Shown: positions 44,446 to 53,792, counted from the first letter of the stretch. The stretch: 64,000 nucleotides of DNA from Brevinema_A sp051649605 (GCA_051649605.1 JBOFHK010000017.1:1-64000), one strand, 5' to 3'. Notes: generated from the letters alone by a model not told the origin. A program made the numbers and translations.

Positions 44446-44832
44446 ATGAAACAAGATGTTAAATTTTTAGGATTGTTTATCGTTTATTTATTGGTGATGA
44501 GTGCCTGTTCGGTTTCATCAAATCCTACTTCGAGTTTAGAAGGGGTATGGACTTGGGAAGATGTCGAATTAACAATACCAGATATTACTTTAAAAACACA
44601 TGTTCTTATCCTCAAAAAAGGGACTTACGAAGAAGTGTTCTTTAGTAATACCGAATCGAGAGGTATCCAAGAAGGAAGTCTTTTGGTGAATCGAGAAGGT
44701 GATCAAGTAGAATTTGCAACGACAGGAAATATCCAAACAGTCTATAAAGGATCCCTTTCTGGAAATTTATTGATTATTAGTTCTATCAATAATAAAACTC
44801 TCAATCCCCCTGCTCTTTATAAACGAAGCTAA
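44446..44832 (+). CDS. Small lipoprotein
   Basis: A 128-aa lipoprotein with a clear lipobox (LLVMSAC, Cys21). The mature domain of about 105 residues is rich in beta strands (SLEGVWTWEDVELTIPD, LLVNREGDQVEFATTG, YKGSLSGNLLIIS), which resembles lipocalin-like or META-type small barrels. No family can be named. ATG follows CAGGAG. Single gene ending at a bidirectional terminator. Confidence 0.6.
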   Translation: MKQDVKFLGLFIVYLLVMSACSVSSNPTSSLEGVWTWEDVELTIPDITLKTHVLILKKGTYEEVFFSNTESRGIQEGSLLVNREGDQVEFATTGNIQTVYKGSLSGNLLIISSINNKTLNPPALYKRS

Positions 44833-44843
44833 ATAAATAAAGT

Positions 44844-44877
44844 AATAAAAACACACCAAAATTGGTGTGTTTTTATT
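44844..44877. terminator. Bidirectional terminator at lipoprotein/manC operon ends
   Basis: A perfect 14-bp stem AATAAAAACACACC with complement (44844-44857 and 44864-44877). It overlaps the stop of the convergent small membrane protein gene. Confidence 0.8.
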
Positions 44878-45274
44878 TTAAATAGAGATAAAAAAGTGAA
44901 TAGTACTCTTGAAAAAATTGTTTGATGTCTAACGATACCGTTTGAATACAAGCAATTTGATGCACCACTGCTGTCAAATCATTATTAGAGATTCGGGGGA
45001 TTTGAAGAATCAATCCTAGGAGTTTGTTAACGGGGTCTATTAAGTTAGGAGTCATCGTTTTTTGTTCAATTTTTTGGATAAAAATCATGAGAAATTTTCG
45101 GGAAAATTCGATTAATTGGGTACTCTCATCCAGATTTAATTCTTTTTGAGTTAGATGATAAATTTGTATTAATAATTGATATGCTTCTTGATCTTTTGGT
45201 TTTCTTTGTTTCATTAAAATCCTATAAATAAGTAGTATTGATACGCCTAAGACAATAATAATGAAGCTACTCAT
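44873..45274 (-). CDS. Small membrane-anchored protein, unknown
   Basis: A 133-aa protein with one N-terminal membrane segment (about 2-18) followed by a helical cytoplasmic domain. No family recognised. Its start overlaps the manC stop by 4 nt (ATGA), so it is the third gene of the pyrG-manC operon and translationally coupled. Its end runs into the shared terminator. Confidence 0.5.
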   Translation of the reverse strand: MSSFIIIVLGVSILLIYRILMKQRKPKDQEAYQLLIQIYHLTQKELNLDESTQLIEFSRKFLMIFIQKIEQKTMTPNLIDPVNKLLGLILQIPRISNNDLTAVVHQIACIQTVSLDIKQFFQEYYSLFYLYLK

Positions 45275-46311
45275 ATTAATTCTGGGTAATCGTCTTGGAG
45301 TTTGTTGATTAATTTTTGCATTGCTTTAGGATTGTTTTTATTGGTAATAAGGATTTTATCACCAGAAATAATAACTGCTAGGTTATCAACACCAGCACAA
45401 GCAATATCAAATTTTTGGTCTGATTTAATAAGGCAAGAAGAACTGTCTATAGCAATTAACTGACCTTTACCCATGTGGATATTTTCTGAGCCTTGTGGGG
45501 CAAGAGCTTCATAGATAGATTGCCAAGTCCCAATATCCCTCCACGAATCTGCGGGTAAAGGAGCAGAATGGAGATTGAAGGCTTGTTCTGCAATTAATAC
45601 GTCAAAAGATTGTTTGGGAATCTTGGTATAGTTTTTGATAAACTCTTCGTAGGTGGATTGTAACCAAAACTCAAAAATCTGAGGATCTATTTTTTGGAGA
45701 GCAAGCCCTAAAGAATTTAGAGAAAAAGCATAAATCCCTGAATTCCAAAAATATTTTTCTTCTTGAGCCCCTTTGGGATCGTTGCACCAAGATTCATACC
45801 ATTGATTGGCGATATTTTGATTAGGTTTTTCGGTAAAATGTCGGACTTTACGAATCACTCCACCAGTATGGGCTTGGATATATCCGTAGCCTATTTCGGC
45901 TCTGGTGGGAATAATACGATAACAAAGGATTATATCATGTAGATTGAGGGATAGATTGGGAGTGAAATTATTGATATAATGATCGGTCGGAAATACATAA
46001 ATTGATTCACTAGGATCGGTATTGAGAGCCAAAAGTTTTTTTGCTCCTAGTAAGACGGCACCAGCCGTATTTCTTGCCTCTGGTTCATCAAGAATTTGTG
46101 TGGCATACTCTTGGAGTAAATGTTTTTGGTTTTGAGTAGTGATTAAAAAAATATCTTGATCTTTGAAACCCAGATTTAAAGTACGTTCTATAGTGATTTG
46201 GATCAGGGTTTTTTCTTCTTCAAATGGGGAAATAATTTGTTTTGGTGTTTGTGATTTTGAGAGAGGCCATAAACGAGTTCCTTTGCCTCCAGCAAGTAAT
46301 AATACTTTCAT
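45271..46311 (-). CDS. manC: Mannose-1-phosphate guanylyltransferase
   Basis: A 346-aa nucleotidyltransferase that makes GDP-mannose from mannose 1-phosphate and GTP. The N-terminal LLLAGGKGTRLWPLSK signature, VFPTDHYI, RAEIGYGYI and HFTEKPN are visible. It is the short form without the phosphomannose isomerase domain. It follows pyrG by 8 nt. The product would feed glycan assembly. Confidence 0.92.
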   Translation of the reverse strand: MKVLLLAGGKGTRLWPLSKSQTPKQIISPFEEEKTLIQITIERTLNLGFKDQDIFLITTQNQKHLLQEYATQILDEPEARNTAGAVLLGAKKLLALNTDPSESIYVFPTDHYINNFTPNLSLNLHDIILCYRIIPTRAEIGYGYIQAHTGGVIRKVRHFTEKPNQNIANQWYESWCNDPKGAQEEKYFWNSGIYAFSLNSLGLALQKIDPQIFEFWLQSTYEEFIKNYTKIPKQSFDVLIAEQAFNLHSAPLPADSWRDIGTWQSIYEALAPQGSENIHMGKGQLIAIDSSSCLIKSDQKFDIACAGVDNLAVIISGDKILITNKNNPKAMQKLINKLQDDYPELI

Positions 46312-46319
46312 TGAAATTC

Positions 46320-47921
46320 CTACTGAGTTTTTTTATGAATCGCTGCTTGAATAAAAGAATCAAATAAAGGATGAGCTTTTAAGGGAGACGATAAAAATTC
46401 AGGGTGGTATTGTACTCCAATGTACCAAGGATGATCAGCTATTTCCACACACTCTACAAGATCGGAAGGCCCTCTTCCTGAGATGATTAAGCCTGCTGAT
46501 TCTAGGTCTTGGGTATAAATAGGATTCACTTCAAAACGGTGTCGGTGGCGTTCTTTGATGGTGTTTTCTCCATAAATCTTGGCAATTTTAGAATCTGATT
46601 TTAATTGAGCAGTGTATGTCCCCAATCGCATTGTACCACCAAGCTCTTTAATGTTTTTAAGATTAGAGAGCATTTCGATCACGGGATGAGGGGTATCAAG
46701 ATTAAATTCTATTGAATCAGCATCAAGATTTAAGATATTACGAGCGTATTCAATGACCATACATTGTAATCCCAAACAAATCCCAAATGTTGGTATCTTG
46801 TTGGTACGACCATATGATAAAGCCATAATCTTACCGTTAATTCCCCGTGTACCAAATCCCCCAGGCACAAAAATACCTTGTATTTGGGTTAAATGTTCTA
46901 GCGTTTCTGGATTATTTTTTTCTAATTCTTCTGGGTCGATATTAACCAAATTAACTTGGTGTTTGTGATTAAATCCTGCGTGGCTAAAAGCTTCAACGAC
47001 CGATTTATAAGTATCACCAAATTGTAAATACTTTCCAACAAAAGCAATATCTATAGATTCTTGGATGTGTTGAATATTATTTAGGAGTTGGTTCCAAGCA
47101 CTTAAATCCGCTTTTTTAAGCGGTAATTGTAATCGGGATTCAATTTGTTCTAATACTTTTTCCTTCTGTAGAGCAAGAGGGATTTCATAGATACTTTGCT
47201 TAGCGTTTGGTAGAGAAATAACAGCGTCTTTTTTGACATTACAGAATAAGGCAAGTTTTTCTTTTAGACTATCTGTAATTGATTCTTCAGAACGACAGAC
47301 GAGCATGTCTGGGTGTATTCCATCGGACATTAAAGTTTTTACGGAGTGCTGAGAAGGTTTGGTTTTGTATTCACCGCCGGTAACGGTAGGTACTAGGGTT
47401 AGATGAATAAACATCACATTTTCTAATCCTTCTTCTAAGGCAAATTGACGGATGGCTTCGACAAAAGGAACGCTTTCTATATCTCCAACGGTGCCACCCA
47501 ATTCGATGATACAGATATCGGAGTTATTTTTATCAAAGACGCGGATACATCTTTTGATTTCGTCGGTAATATGGGGAATCACTTGTACGGTTTGCCCTAA
47601 ATATTCGCCACGTCGTTCGGATTCAATGACTTTTTGGTAGACTCGCCCTGTAGTTATTGCCGAATCTTTGGTTGTACGGATTTGTAAAAATCGCTCATAA
47701 TTGCCTAAATCTAAATCTGTTTCTGTGCCGTCATCACAAACAAATACTTCTCCATGTTCGTAAGGACGCATTGTACCAGCGTCTACATTCAAATAAGGAT
47801 CAATTTTCATCATATTGACAGAGTATTTTCCTGCTTGTATTAAAGCTCCTATTGCAGAAGCTGTGATTCCTTTTCCCAAAGAAGAAACGACCCCTCCTGT
47901 TACAAAAATATACTTTGCCAT
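46320..47921 (-). CDS. pyrG: CTP synthase
   Basis: A 533-aa enzyme converting UTP to CTP with glutamine as nitrogen donor. The synthetase domain (about 1-270) starts IFVTGGVVSSLGKGI. The glutamine amidotransferase domain (about 295-533) has the catalytic Cys in GICLGLQCM near residue 380 and a late His-Glu in YHPEF. Both halves look intact. First gene of the pyrG-manC operon. Confidence 0.97.
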   Translation of the reverse strand: MAKYIFVTGGVVSSLGKGITASAIGALIQAGKYSVNMMKIDPYLNVDAGTMRPYEHGEVFVCDDGTETDLDLGNYERFLQIRTTKDSAITTGRVYQKVIESERRGEYLGQTVQVIPHITDEIKRCIRVFDKNNSDICIIELGGTVGDIESVPFVEAIRQFALEEGLENVMFIHLTLVPTVTGGEYKTKPSQHSVKTLMSDGIHPDMLVCRSEESITDSLKEKLALFCNVKKDAVISLPNAKQSIYEIPLALQKEKVLEQIESRLQLPLKKADLSAWNQLLNNIQHIQESIDIAFVGKYLQFGDTYKSVVEAFSHAGFNHKHQVNLVNIDPEELEKNNPETLEHLTQIQGIFVPGGFGTRGINGKIMALSYGRTNKIPTFGICLGLQCMVIEYARNILNLDADSIEFNLDTPHPVIEMLSNLKNIKELGGTMRLGTYTAQLKSDSKIAKIYGENTIKERHRHRFEVNPIYTQDLESAGLIISGRGPSDLVECVEIADHPWYIGVQYHPEFLSSPLKAHPLFDSFIQAAIHKKTQ

Positions 47922-47963
47922 GATGTCGACTCCTTTGATATTCTTATATTCTCATATCCTAAA

Positions 47964-47992
47964 ATTTTAACATATTTTGATTATCTTTACAA
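47964..47992 (-). promoter_or_regulatory. Promoter of pyrG-manC operon
   Basis: TTGTAA (47987-47992) and TAAAAT (47964-47969) with a 17-bp spacer on the minus strand. AAGGAG precedes the pyrG ATG. Confidence 0.6.
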
Positions 47993-48031
47993 GAAATTTC
48001 TTTCTGGGATTTTTCTTTTATTTATGATAAT

Positions 48032-48060
48032 TTGAAAAAAATAGGACTATTTGCTATAAT
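48032..48060 (+). promoter_or_regulatory. Promoter of the arylsulfotransferase gene
   Basis: TTGAAA (48032-48037) and TATAAT (48055-48060), 17-bp spacer with a TGC extension before the -10. Confidence 0.7.
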
Positions 48061-48148
48061 AGTATAAAGAAAACTCTTTTTTGAATAGGGCTTTACCAAG
48101 ATATGGTTTTGGCTCTGAGTAAAAGATATAGAAAAGGGATAAATCTTT

Positions 48149-49666
48149 ATGGCTCTATTGTTATTGGTTCAACTATTTTCACTTTCTGTATTATTTGCTC
48201 AAGCTCCTGATATTACTTTAAAAGTTAATCCTAATAAACTCACCCCTCTTTCTGCGTTGGTTTATTTTTCTAAAACCAATACTGAATCGGTAACGATTAT
48301 TGTACAAGGGAAAGATAAATTGTCTTCGATAGGTGTTGTATACCCTCCTAATTATGGGATGCAGTTTCCTATTCATGGTTTGTATATGGATTACACTAAT
48401 ACGATACTGATTAGATACGGTTCTGCCTCTGTTAAGCCATTTCGCGTTGTTACTCCAAAAATTTCTTTTACAACAAAACCTCTACCGACAGAATCAGGAG
48501 ATCGAGCTGATAGACCCTTTACGATTAGTACGGAAGTAAAAACAGACCTCTTAGAACCGACTCGGATTTTCAATCAGGATTTATATTTTTCTACCTTTCC
48601 CAATGCCTATTATATGATCGGTTTTGATCGAAAAGGAGAAATTCGCTACTTATATCAAAATACTCAAGAATACCTGAGTATGATGAGAATGGAGCAAGAT
48701 GGGACAAATATTTATATGATTTATACGAGTGATAATAAGTTTTATCTCAAAAGAGATCTCTTGGGGAATCTTATTTATAAAAAACGATACCATGTTCACC
48801 ACGAATCAACACCTTATCGTGAAGGGCGAGAATTAATTTTAGGAAATTCCCAGTGGGGTTGGGAAGATAGAATTTATGAATTAAATACAGAAAAAAATCT
48901 TGTCTCCTGCAAACCAATAGGTGATCTTTTTCGTAAGGTGATTGATCCTAAAGATCAAGTATTGCTAGATCGGCTCGTTTATGATCATTATAATATTTAT
49001 ATGAGTAATCAAGAGCCACAACGAGTGGATTGGGCACACGGCAATTCCTTAGTTTACGATTCCAAACAAGATTTACTCTACATTTCCTTAAGACACTTAG
49101 GGGTGATCGCCGTAAATTATCAAAAGTGGGAATTAATATGGTTTTTGGCGGAGGATTCTTTAAAAATTAGTACTGGAATAAAATATGGGCAAAAACCTAA
49201 GGAGAGTTTATACCTTGTTGATATTCCTTCTCTTCAGAAATATCGACTCAAAACGACAAGTTCACCGAAAGGTCAGCACGCCTTATTCATAAAAAATAAT
49301 GGGAATTTATTATTATTTGATAATCGTTCTCAGGGACTTAAAAATCCTGCAGGTTCACAGGTACGAGAGTATCAGATCAATCAAAAAACCATGACGGCAA
49401 ATCTTATCCGTTCATTTGTAGATCAAGATCGCTCTTATTCTCATTATGTTGGAGATGTGGATCTATCAGGAAATGACCATGAAAATTGGTTGATTTTTTA
49501 TGGTCATAGCTACCCCAAAAGAATTATCGAGCTTGCTCCTGATAATACAGTTTTGTATCATCTGATGATTGATTCCGCTTCGTTAATGTATCGTATCGAT
49601 AAATTTCCACTTTACCCTTATCGTGATCAAGCAAAAAAATATAGTTTGGATTATATCCAACAGTAA
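48149..49666 (+). CDS. Arylsulfate sulfotransferase (ASST) family protein
   Basis: A 505-aa exported protein (signal peptide about 1-18) with an N-terminal beta domain and a six-bladed propeller typical of ASST. Residues equivalent to the four E. coli AssT active-site positions can be placed: H218 (YHVHHES), H297 (DWAHGNS), R315 (ISLRHLG) and H377 (GQHALFI), the last being the probable sulfated histidine. The enzyme would move sulfuryl groups between phenolic compounds in the periplasm without PAPS. It is a little shorter than the E. coli protein. No DsbA/B-type partner genes are beside it. Confidence 0.85.
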   Translation: MALLLLVQLFSLSVLFAQAPDITLKVNPNKLTPLSALVYFSKTNTESVTIIVQGKDKLSSIGVVYPPNYGMQFPIHGLYMDYTNTILIRYGSASVKPFRVVTPKISFTTKPLPTESGDRADRPFTISTEVKTDLLEPTRIFNQDLYFSTFPNAYYMIGFDRKGEIRYLYQNTQEYLSMMRMEQDGTNIYMIYTSDNKFYLKRDLLGNLIYKKRYHVHHESTPYREGRELILGNSQWGWEDRIYELNTEKNLVSCKPIGDLFRKVIDPKDQVLLDRLVYDHYNIYMSNQEPQRVDWAHGNSLVYDSKQDLLYISLRHLGVIAVNYQKWELIWFLAEDSLKISTGIKYGQKPKESLYLVDIPSLQKYRLKTTSSPKGQHALFIKNNGNLLLFDNRSQGLKNPAGSQVREYQINQKTMTANLIRSFVDQDRSYSHYVGDVDLSGNDHENWLIFYGHSYPKRIIELAPDNTVLYHLMIDSASLMYRIDKFPLYPYRDQAKKYSLDYIQQ

Positions 49667-49733
49667 TATTGACGAGTTGATTACAAAATATTCTACAAGA
49701 AGATATGAGTAGTATTTCAAAAATAAAATTCAA

Positions 49734-49774
49734 TAAAATAAAAAACTCCCATTATTTGGGAGTTTTTTATTTTA
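49734..49774. terminator. Terminator of the infC-rpmI-rplT operon and ASST gene
   Basis: An 11-bp stem AAAAAACTCCC/GGGAGTTTTTT (49740-49750 and 49758-49768), extended by flanking A/T pairs. It can act on both strands. Confidence 0.8.
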
Positions 49775-49786
49775 TTGATAAATTTT

Positions 49787-50146
49787 TTATGATAAACCAA
49801 GAGTTTTTTTTGCAAGAACAACGTAAGCACTCATTGCAAGGGTATCATTCATAGAGAGCCAAGCTAATACTTTACGGTCAATCACAACATTGGCTTTTTT
49901 AAGACCTTCCATAAAACGTGAATAGTTAATCCCTTCTGCTCTCGTAAAAGCATTAATACGGGTAATCCAAAGTTTTTTAATATCTCGGCGACGGAGACGA
50001 CGATGGATAAACTCATAACGCAACGCATGCAATAATGTTTCATTTGCGGCATTAAAACGGACACTTCTTGTGCCTTTAAAACCCTTGGCACGTTTTAAAA
50101 CTTTTTTATGACGTGCACGGGTTGTTTTGGATGTGGTAACTCTCAT
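49787..50146 (-). CDS. rplT: 50S ribosomal protein L20
   Basis: A 119-aa L20 with the usual basic N-terminal tail and RRLRRRDIKKLWITRINAF core. It is an early assembly protein that in other bacteria also represses its own operon through an mRNA structure. Last gene of infC-rpmI-rplT. Its upstream spacer holds two hairpins. Confidence 0.97.
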   Translation of the reverse strand: MRVTTSKTTRARHKKVLKRAKGFKGTRSVRFNAANETLLHALRYEFIHRRLRRRDIKKLWITRINAFTRAEGINYSRFMEGLKKANVVIDRKVLAWLSMNDTLAMSAYVVLAKKTLGLS

Positions 50147-50167
50147 GAGATACTCCTTATTATATTA

Positions 50168-50225
50168 TTACTGTATCCAAAAAAATACAGTAAAGGCTTT
50201 AAATGGACACCCGGTCCCATTTAAA
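50168..50225 (-). promoter_or_regulatory. Structured rpmI-rplT spacer, candidate L20 autoregulatory site
   Basis: The 96-nt spacer holds two 9-bp stems. One is TTTAAATGG/CCATTTAAA (50198-50206 with 50217-50225, G/C-rich 10-nt loop) and the other TTACTGTAT/ATACAGTAA (50168-50176 with 50185-50193). They lie just before the rplT ribosome-binding site. L20 is known to bind folded mRNA that mimics its 23S site, so this is a reasonable candidate, but no consensus was checked. Confidence 0.4.
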
Positions 50226-50242
50226 TACCTAGATCAAATTAA

Positions 50243-50434
50243 TTATGGCATCATTAATTTGATTTTGTCCGCTAATTTTTTACGAACTTCCACAAGCCCT
50301 TTGCTTTGGCGTTTGACTTTTGGATTTTTTCCTTCGAGAAGGTGTCGTCTACCACATTTGCTTCGACGGACTTTTCCAGAGGAGGAAATCGAATACCGCT
50401 TCGCAACAGAACGATTGGTTTTCATTTTAGGCAT
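50243..50434 (-). CDS. rpmI: 50S ribosomal protein L35
   Basis: A 63-aa highly basic L35 with the typical start PKMKTNRSVAKRYSISSSGKVRR. Middle gene of the infC operon, 38 nt after infC. Confidence 0.97.
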   Translation of the reverse strand: MPKMKTNRSVAKRYSISSSGKVRRSKCGRRHLLEGKNPKVKRQSKGLVEVRKKLADKIKLMMP

Positions 50435-50472
50435 GAATATCTCCCAATAACTTTTTAAGTATTTACTTGCTT

Positions 50473-51012
50473 TTATTTTTTCTTTGATAAGAACATCAAA
50501 ATTTGTCGTCCTTCCATTTTGGCAGGTTTTTCGATGATATTTTCTCCTACTTGTTCGATGATTCTTGAAATTAGCCCGAATCCTATCTCGGTATGAGCCA
50601 TTTCTCGTCCACGAAAACGGATACTAACTTTAACTTTATCACCTTTATCGAGGAATTCTTGCATTCTTTTGATGCGGTATTCAAAATCATGCGTATCAAT
50701 ATGAGGGCCAAATTTAATTTCTTTGGTTTCTATAATTTTTTGATTTTTCTTAGCTTCTTTTACTTTTTTTTCTTTTTGATAAAGAAACTTTCCATAATTG
50801 ACGATACGAGCAACGGGAGGATCAGCGTTTGGAGAAATCTCTACGAGATCTAAATCTAGTTCTTCAGCTTTGGCTAGAGCATCCTTGAGTGACATGATAC
50901 CAAGAGCTTCTCCTTCTGGTCCAGTAACTCTTAGTTCTGGTGCTTGAATGTACTCATTAATTTTGGTCGTGTTTTTATTTTCCGGCCTTCTAAAGTTGTC
51001 CGCTTTTCGCAT
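50473..51012 (-). CDS. infC: Translation initiation factor IF-3
   Basis: A 179-aa two-domain IF-3: N-domain (about 15-90, with the NYGKF(L)YQKEKK linker start) and C-domain (about 95-175, IKFGPHIDTHDFEYRIKRMQEFL). It prevents premature subunit joining and checks the initiation codon. It starts with ATG after AGAGG, not the rare AUU used in many bacteria. First gene of the operon with its own promoter. Confidence 0.97.
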   Translation of the reverse strand: MRKADNFRRPENKNTTKINEYIQAPELRVTGPEGEALGIMSLKDALAKAEELDLDLVEISPNADPPVARIVNYGKFLYQKEKKVKEAKKNQKIIETKEIKFGPHIDTHDFEYRIKRMQEFLDKGDKVKVSIRFRGREMAHTEIGFGLISRIIEQVGENIIEKPAKMEGRQILMFLSKKK

Positions 51013-51052
51013 TGTTCCTCTTACTTATATACTAATCAGTATTTTATTTAGT

Positions 51053-51081
51053 ATTATACTATAATTTTTTTATTTAATCAA
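51053..51081 (-). promoter_or_regulatory. Promoter of infC-rpmI-rplT
   Basis: TTGATT (51076-51081) and TATAAT (51053-51058) with a 17-bp spacer on the minus strand, inside the spacer downstream of radA. Confidence 0.7.
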
Positions 51082-51101
51082 TATATAATTTTATATTGAT
51101 C

Positions 51102-52457
51102 TCAATTTCCAAATAATACGCTAAAAAGTTCTCTAATATGCCGAATTGGTTTTGTTGGGAACTTTTGTAGCTCTCCCTGCATATTTTTACTATAAGGAAT
51201 ATAAATAGCTTTCATTCCCAAACGGCTTAGTTCCTTGACTCTTCGTTCGACGTCTCGGACAGGACGTATTTCTCCAGTAAGTCCAATTTCTCCAATAAAT
51301 ACTGTTCTATCATCGATAATCTGTTCTTTGAATGAGGAACAGAGTGCTGCTACAAGTGCTAGATCAACTGCCCTATCTTTAATTTCCAATCCTCCAGTAA
51401 TATTTGCATAAATATCAAACTTAGATAAAGGGATTTTCAACTGTTTTTCGATAACGGCAGATAGTAAAGTCAGGCGATTGTAGTCAAGGCCTTCTGCAGT
51501 TCTTCTTGGGTAATTATAATTGGTGTGGTGGCAAAGGACTTGGATTTCTAAAGGGAAAACTCTTCGTCCTTCGGCATTTGCATAAACAACAGATCCAAAA
51601 ACAGGCTCTTCGTGAATGGATAAAAATGCTTCTGATAGATCATCGGCAGGAACCAATCCTTTATGATGCATTTCAAAGAATCCTACTTCTTCTGTCGACC
51701 CAAAACGATTTTTAAGAGTTCTGAGAACACGGTAAATACCTCTTGTATCGCTTTCCAAGAATAATACTGTGTCAACGAGATGTTCTATGGCTTTAGGGCC
51801 AGCGATCGCCCCATCTTTGGTAACATGTGAAACTAATAGTGCGGTAATATGGTTTGTTTTACAAATATTGACGATTTGATGAGTACATTCTCGCAGTTGT
51901 GTTAATGATCCTGGGGAAGAGTCGGAATCTTCCGAGTGAAGGGTCTGAAGGGAATCAGCAATCAAAAAGAGGGGACGATAATTTTTGATCGTGTGGATAA
52001 TCTGCTCTATTTCTGTTTCGGCATAAAGATAGAGATTCTCATTATTAATTCCTAAACGTTCAGCACGTAATTTAACTTGGTTAGAAGATTCTTCACCATT
52101 AATATATAGGACACTTCCTTGCTCGGCAAGTTTCTGGGCGATTTGTAGGAGTAACGTAGATTTACCGATCCCAGGTTCTCCAGAAATTAAAATCGCTTGT
52201 CCTGGCACTGTACCGTTTAAAACTCTATCCCATTCGGATAATCCAGAAAGCGTTCTGATATTACTACTAGAAGAAATATCGGTGATTTTTTCAGGTTTTT
52301 GGTTTTGGTAGGTGAGAGAACCAGAAGATTTTTTAACGGCCTTGGTATGGATCTCTTGAAAGGTGTTCCACTCCGAACAGGACGGACATTTCCCCAACCA
52401 TTTTGGTGTTTCATGGCCGCATTGCTTGCAGCAGAAGATAGATTTGGTTTTAGCCAC
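51102..52457 (-). CDS. radA: DNA repair protein RadA
   Basis: A 451-aa RadA: N-terminal four-Cys zinc finger (CCKQCG ... CPSCSEWNTF), RecA-like ATPase with Walker A GEPGIGKST (about 93-101), the RadA motif KNRFGSTEEVGFF (about 255) and a C-terminal Lon-like domain. It promotes branch migration in recombination. I prefer the GTG at 52457, 6 nt after GAGG; a GTG 9 nt earlier forms part of that site. It follows the LapA-like gene closely, so it may end the murC operon. Confidence 0.95.
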   Translation of the reverse strand: MAKTKSIFCCKQCGHETPKWLGKCPSCSEWNTFQEIHTKAVKKSSGSLTYQNQKPEKITDISSSSNIRTLSGLSEWDRVLNGTVPGQAILISGEPGIGKSTLLLQIAQKLAEQGSVLYINGEESSNQVKLRAERLGINNENLYLYAETEIEQIIHTIKNYRPLFLIADSLQTLHSEDSDSSPGSLTQLRECTHQIVNICKTNHITALLVSHVTKDGAIAGPKAIEHLVDTVLFLESDTRGIYRVLRTLKNRFGSTEEVGFFEMHHKGLVPADDLSEAFLSIHEEPVFGSVVYANAEGRRVFPLEIQVLCHHTNYNYPRRTAEGLDYNRLTLLSAVIEKQLKIPLSKFDIYANITGGLEIKDRAVDLALVAALCSSFKEQIIDDRTVFIGEIGLTGEIRPVRDVERRVKELSRLGMKAIYIPYSKNMQGELQKFPTKPIRHIRELFSVLFGN

Positions 52458-52475
52458 GAATGACACCTCGATTGG

Positions 52476-52697
52476 TTATTTTTTTTTCGGTTTGTTACTG
52501 AGAATATAAGAAAACCATGCGGTGATTCGCCCCAAGATAAATCCTAAAATGAAAATAATAATAATGACAAAAAATAGTGGTATTTGAGTAAAATTTATTG
52601 TAAAAAATCTAATATCCACAGGAATAATATTTTGAACCGCAAAAATCAAACACATTAAAAAGATGAGCAGACTAAAACCAATTCTTATATATTTCAT
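52476..52697 (-). CDS. LapA-domain small membrane protein
   Basis: A 73-aa protein with two membrane segments (about 5-22 and 40-63) and the LapA/DUF1049 pattern (FAVQNIIPVDIRFFTINFTQIPLFFVIIIIFILGFILG). In Proteobacteria LapA works with LapB in lipopolysaccharide assembly control. Here it lies after the PilZ gene and before radA. The role is not evident from context. Confidence 0.7.
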   Translation of the reverse strand: MKYIRIGFSLLIFLMCLIFAVQNIIPVDIRFFTINFTQIPLFFVIIIIFILGFILGRITAWFSYILSNKPKKK

Positions 52698-52736
52698 AAT
52701 GACCTCTTTTTATTGATATATTTATTATATGTTTTA

Positions 52737-53792
52737 TTATTTAGATGAATCTTCAGCAAAAATATAATGATATATATTCAGAGTTGTTGTTTTAGAAGTT
52801 TCTTTAGAAAACTCTATGTTGAGAATAAAAATATCACCTTTGTGAGACAAATTTCTAATTGTTCCTTTGATATACATCATTTGAGACAAAAGAGGTACTT
52901 CGATCATTAATGTGGTGTGGATAGGAATGGAAATATTGGAAATAATACTGCAACCCCAAGGCCCTATATTATTAATAATACCAAATAATACTCCACCAAA
53001 CGATTCTTGTAAAGCTCCAGTGTTGTGGTCGGCAGATAAGATTGCCTGACGAAATTTAACAGGGATTTCTACATCTAATCTAGGATAGGAACGAATCCGA
53101 GTACAAGTGATTGTTTTAGGATTTGACAACACTAAAATTAAACTACTCTTCTTTTTTTCAGCACCTTTAATAATAGAAGTAAAAGTATATTGGGCATCCA
53201 TGACTTTCCATAACATCACTTTTACTTGTTTTTTTGCTAATGGTATTCCTTTTACCTTGTTAATATCTGATGTTGAAATACTTACTGTTAGTGAGTAAAA
53301 ATTAGAATCAACCAAAGAGCCAGTAATGTTCATATTATTAGAAATTTCGATATTTAGAGGTTGTCCAATACTAAGGTCAGCAATATGCTTAACACTGGGA
53401 TGGCTAAGCATTCTTGTATTATTAATCTTTCGGAAAATTTCGTAGGTAGCATATTCCATATCTTCTTTGGCGTACTGATCAAATTGAGTCGTATTTGCGA
53501 TCGCTCTTCGTGCAGAAATTAACCATCGAGTTGTACTTGCTTTATCTTCAAATCCCTGATGTAGACGGTTCCCTGATACAATAGAGAATAAAATAGCTAG
53601 TTGTTCTTGTTCTTCTTCATTGAGTTTTGCTTTTTGGGTAATAACTTTGAGAGCCTCTTCATTTGATAGGAATGAGGGAACGTCATTGTGGTTTTTTTTG
53701 AAGGGTTTGAGTAAATTGAATCGTTTAAGGATAAGATGGACAATAATAAGACTTAACGTAATAGAAGAAGTAATTAAAACAACTTGGGACAT
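52737..53792 (-). CDS. Membrane-anchored PilZ-domain protein
   Basis: A 351-aa protein: one N-terminal membrane helix (about 4-22), a helical region, a PilZN3-like domain (about 135-225) and a C-terminal PilZ domain (about 228-345). The c-di-GMP-binding RxxxR motif is RSYPR (R234, R238). The second motif (D/N)xSxxG reads NIGPWG, with Gly replacing Ser. It probably binds cyclic di-GMP at the membrane and may affect motility or envelope functions, as PlzA-type proteins do in other spirochaetes. It follows the TPR gene by 8 nt. Confidence 0.72.
   Translation of the reverse strand: MSQVVLITSSITLSLIIVHLILKRFNLLKPFKKNHNDVPSFLSNEEALKVITQKAKLNEEEQEQLAILFSIVSGNRLHQGFEDKASTTRWLISARRAIANTTQFDQYAKEDMEYATYEIFRKINNTRMLSHPSVKHIADLSIGQPLNIEISNNMNITGSLVDSNFYSLTVSISTSDINKVKGIPLAKKQVKVMLWKVMDAQYTFTSIIKGAEKKKSSLILVLSNPKTITCTRIRSYPRLDVEIPVKFRQAILSADHNTGALQESFGGVLFGIINNIGPWGCSIISNISIPIHTTLMIEVPLLSQMMYIKGTIRNLSHKGDIFILNIEFSKETSKTTTLNIYHYIFAEDSSK

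Noticed and set aside
49787..51012. infC starting at a rare AUU codon
   Set aside because: An ATG preceded by AGAGG lies at the expected position, so no rare start is needed.
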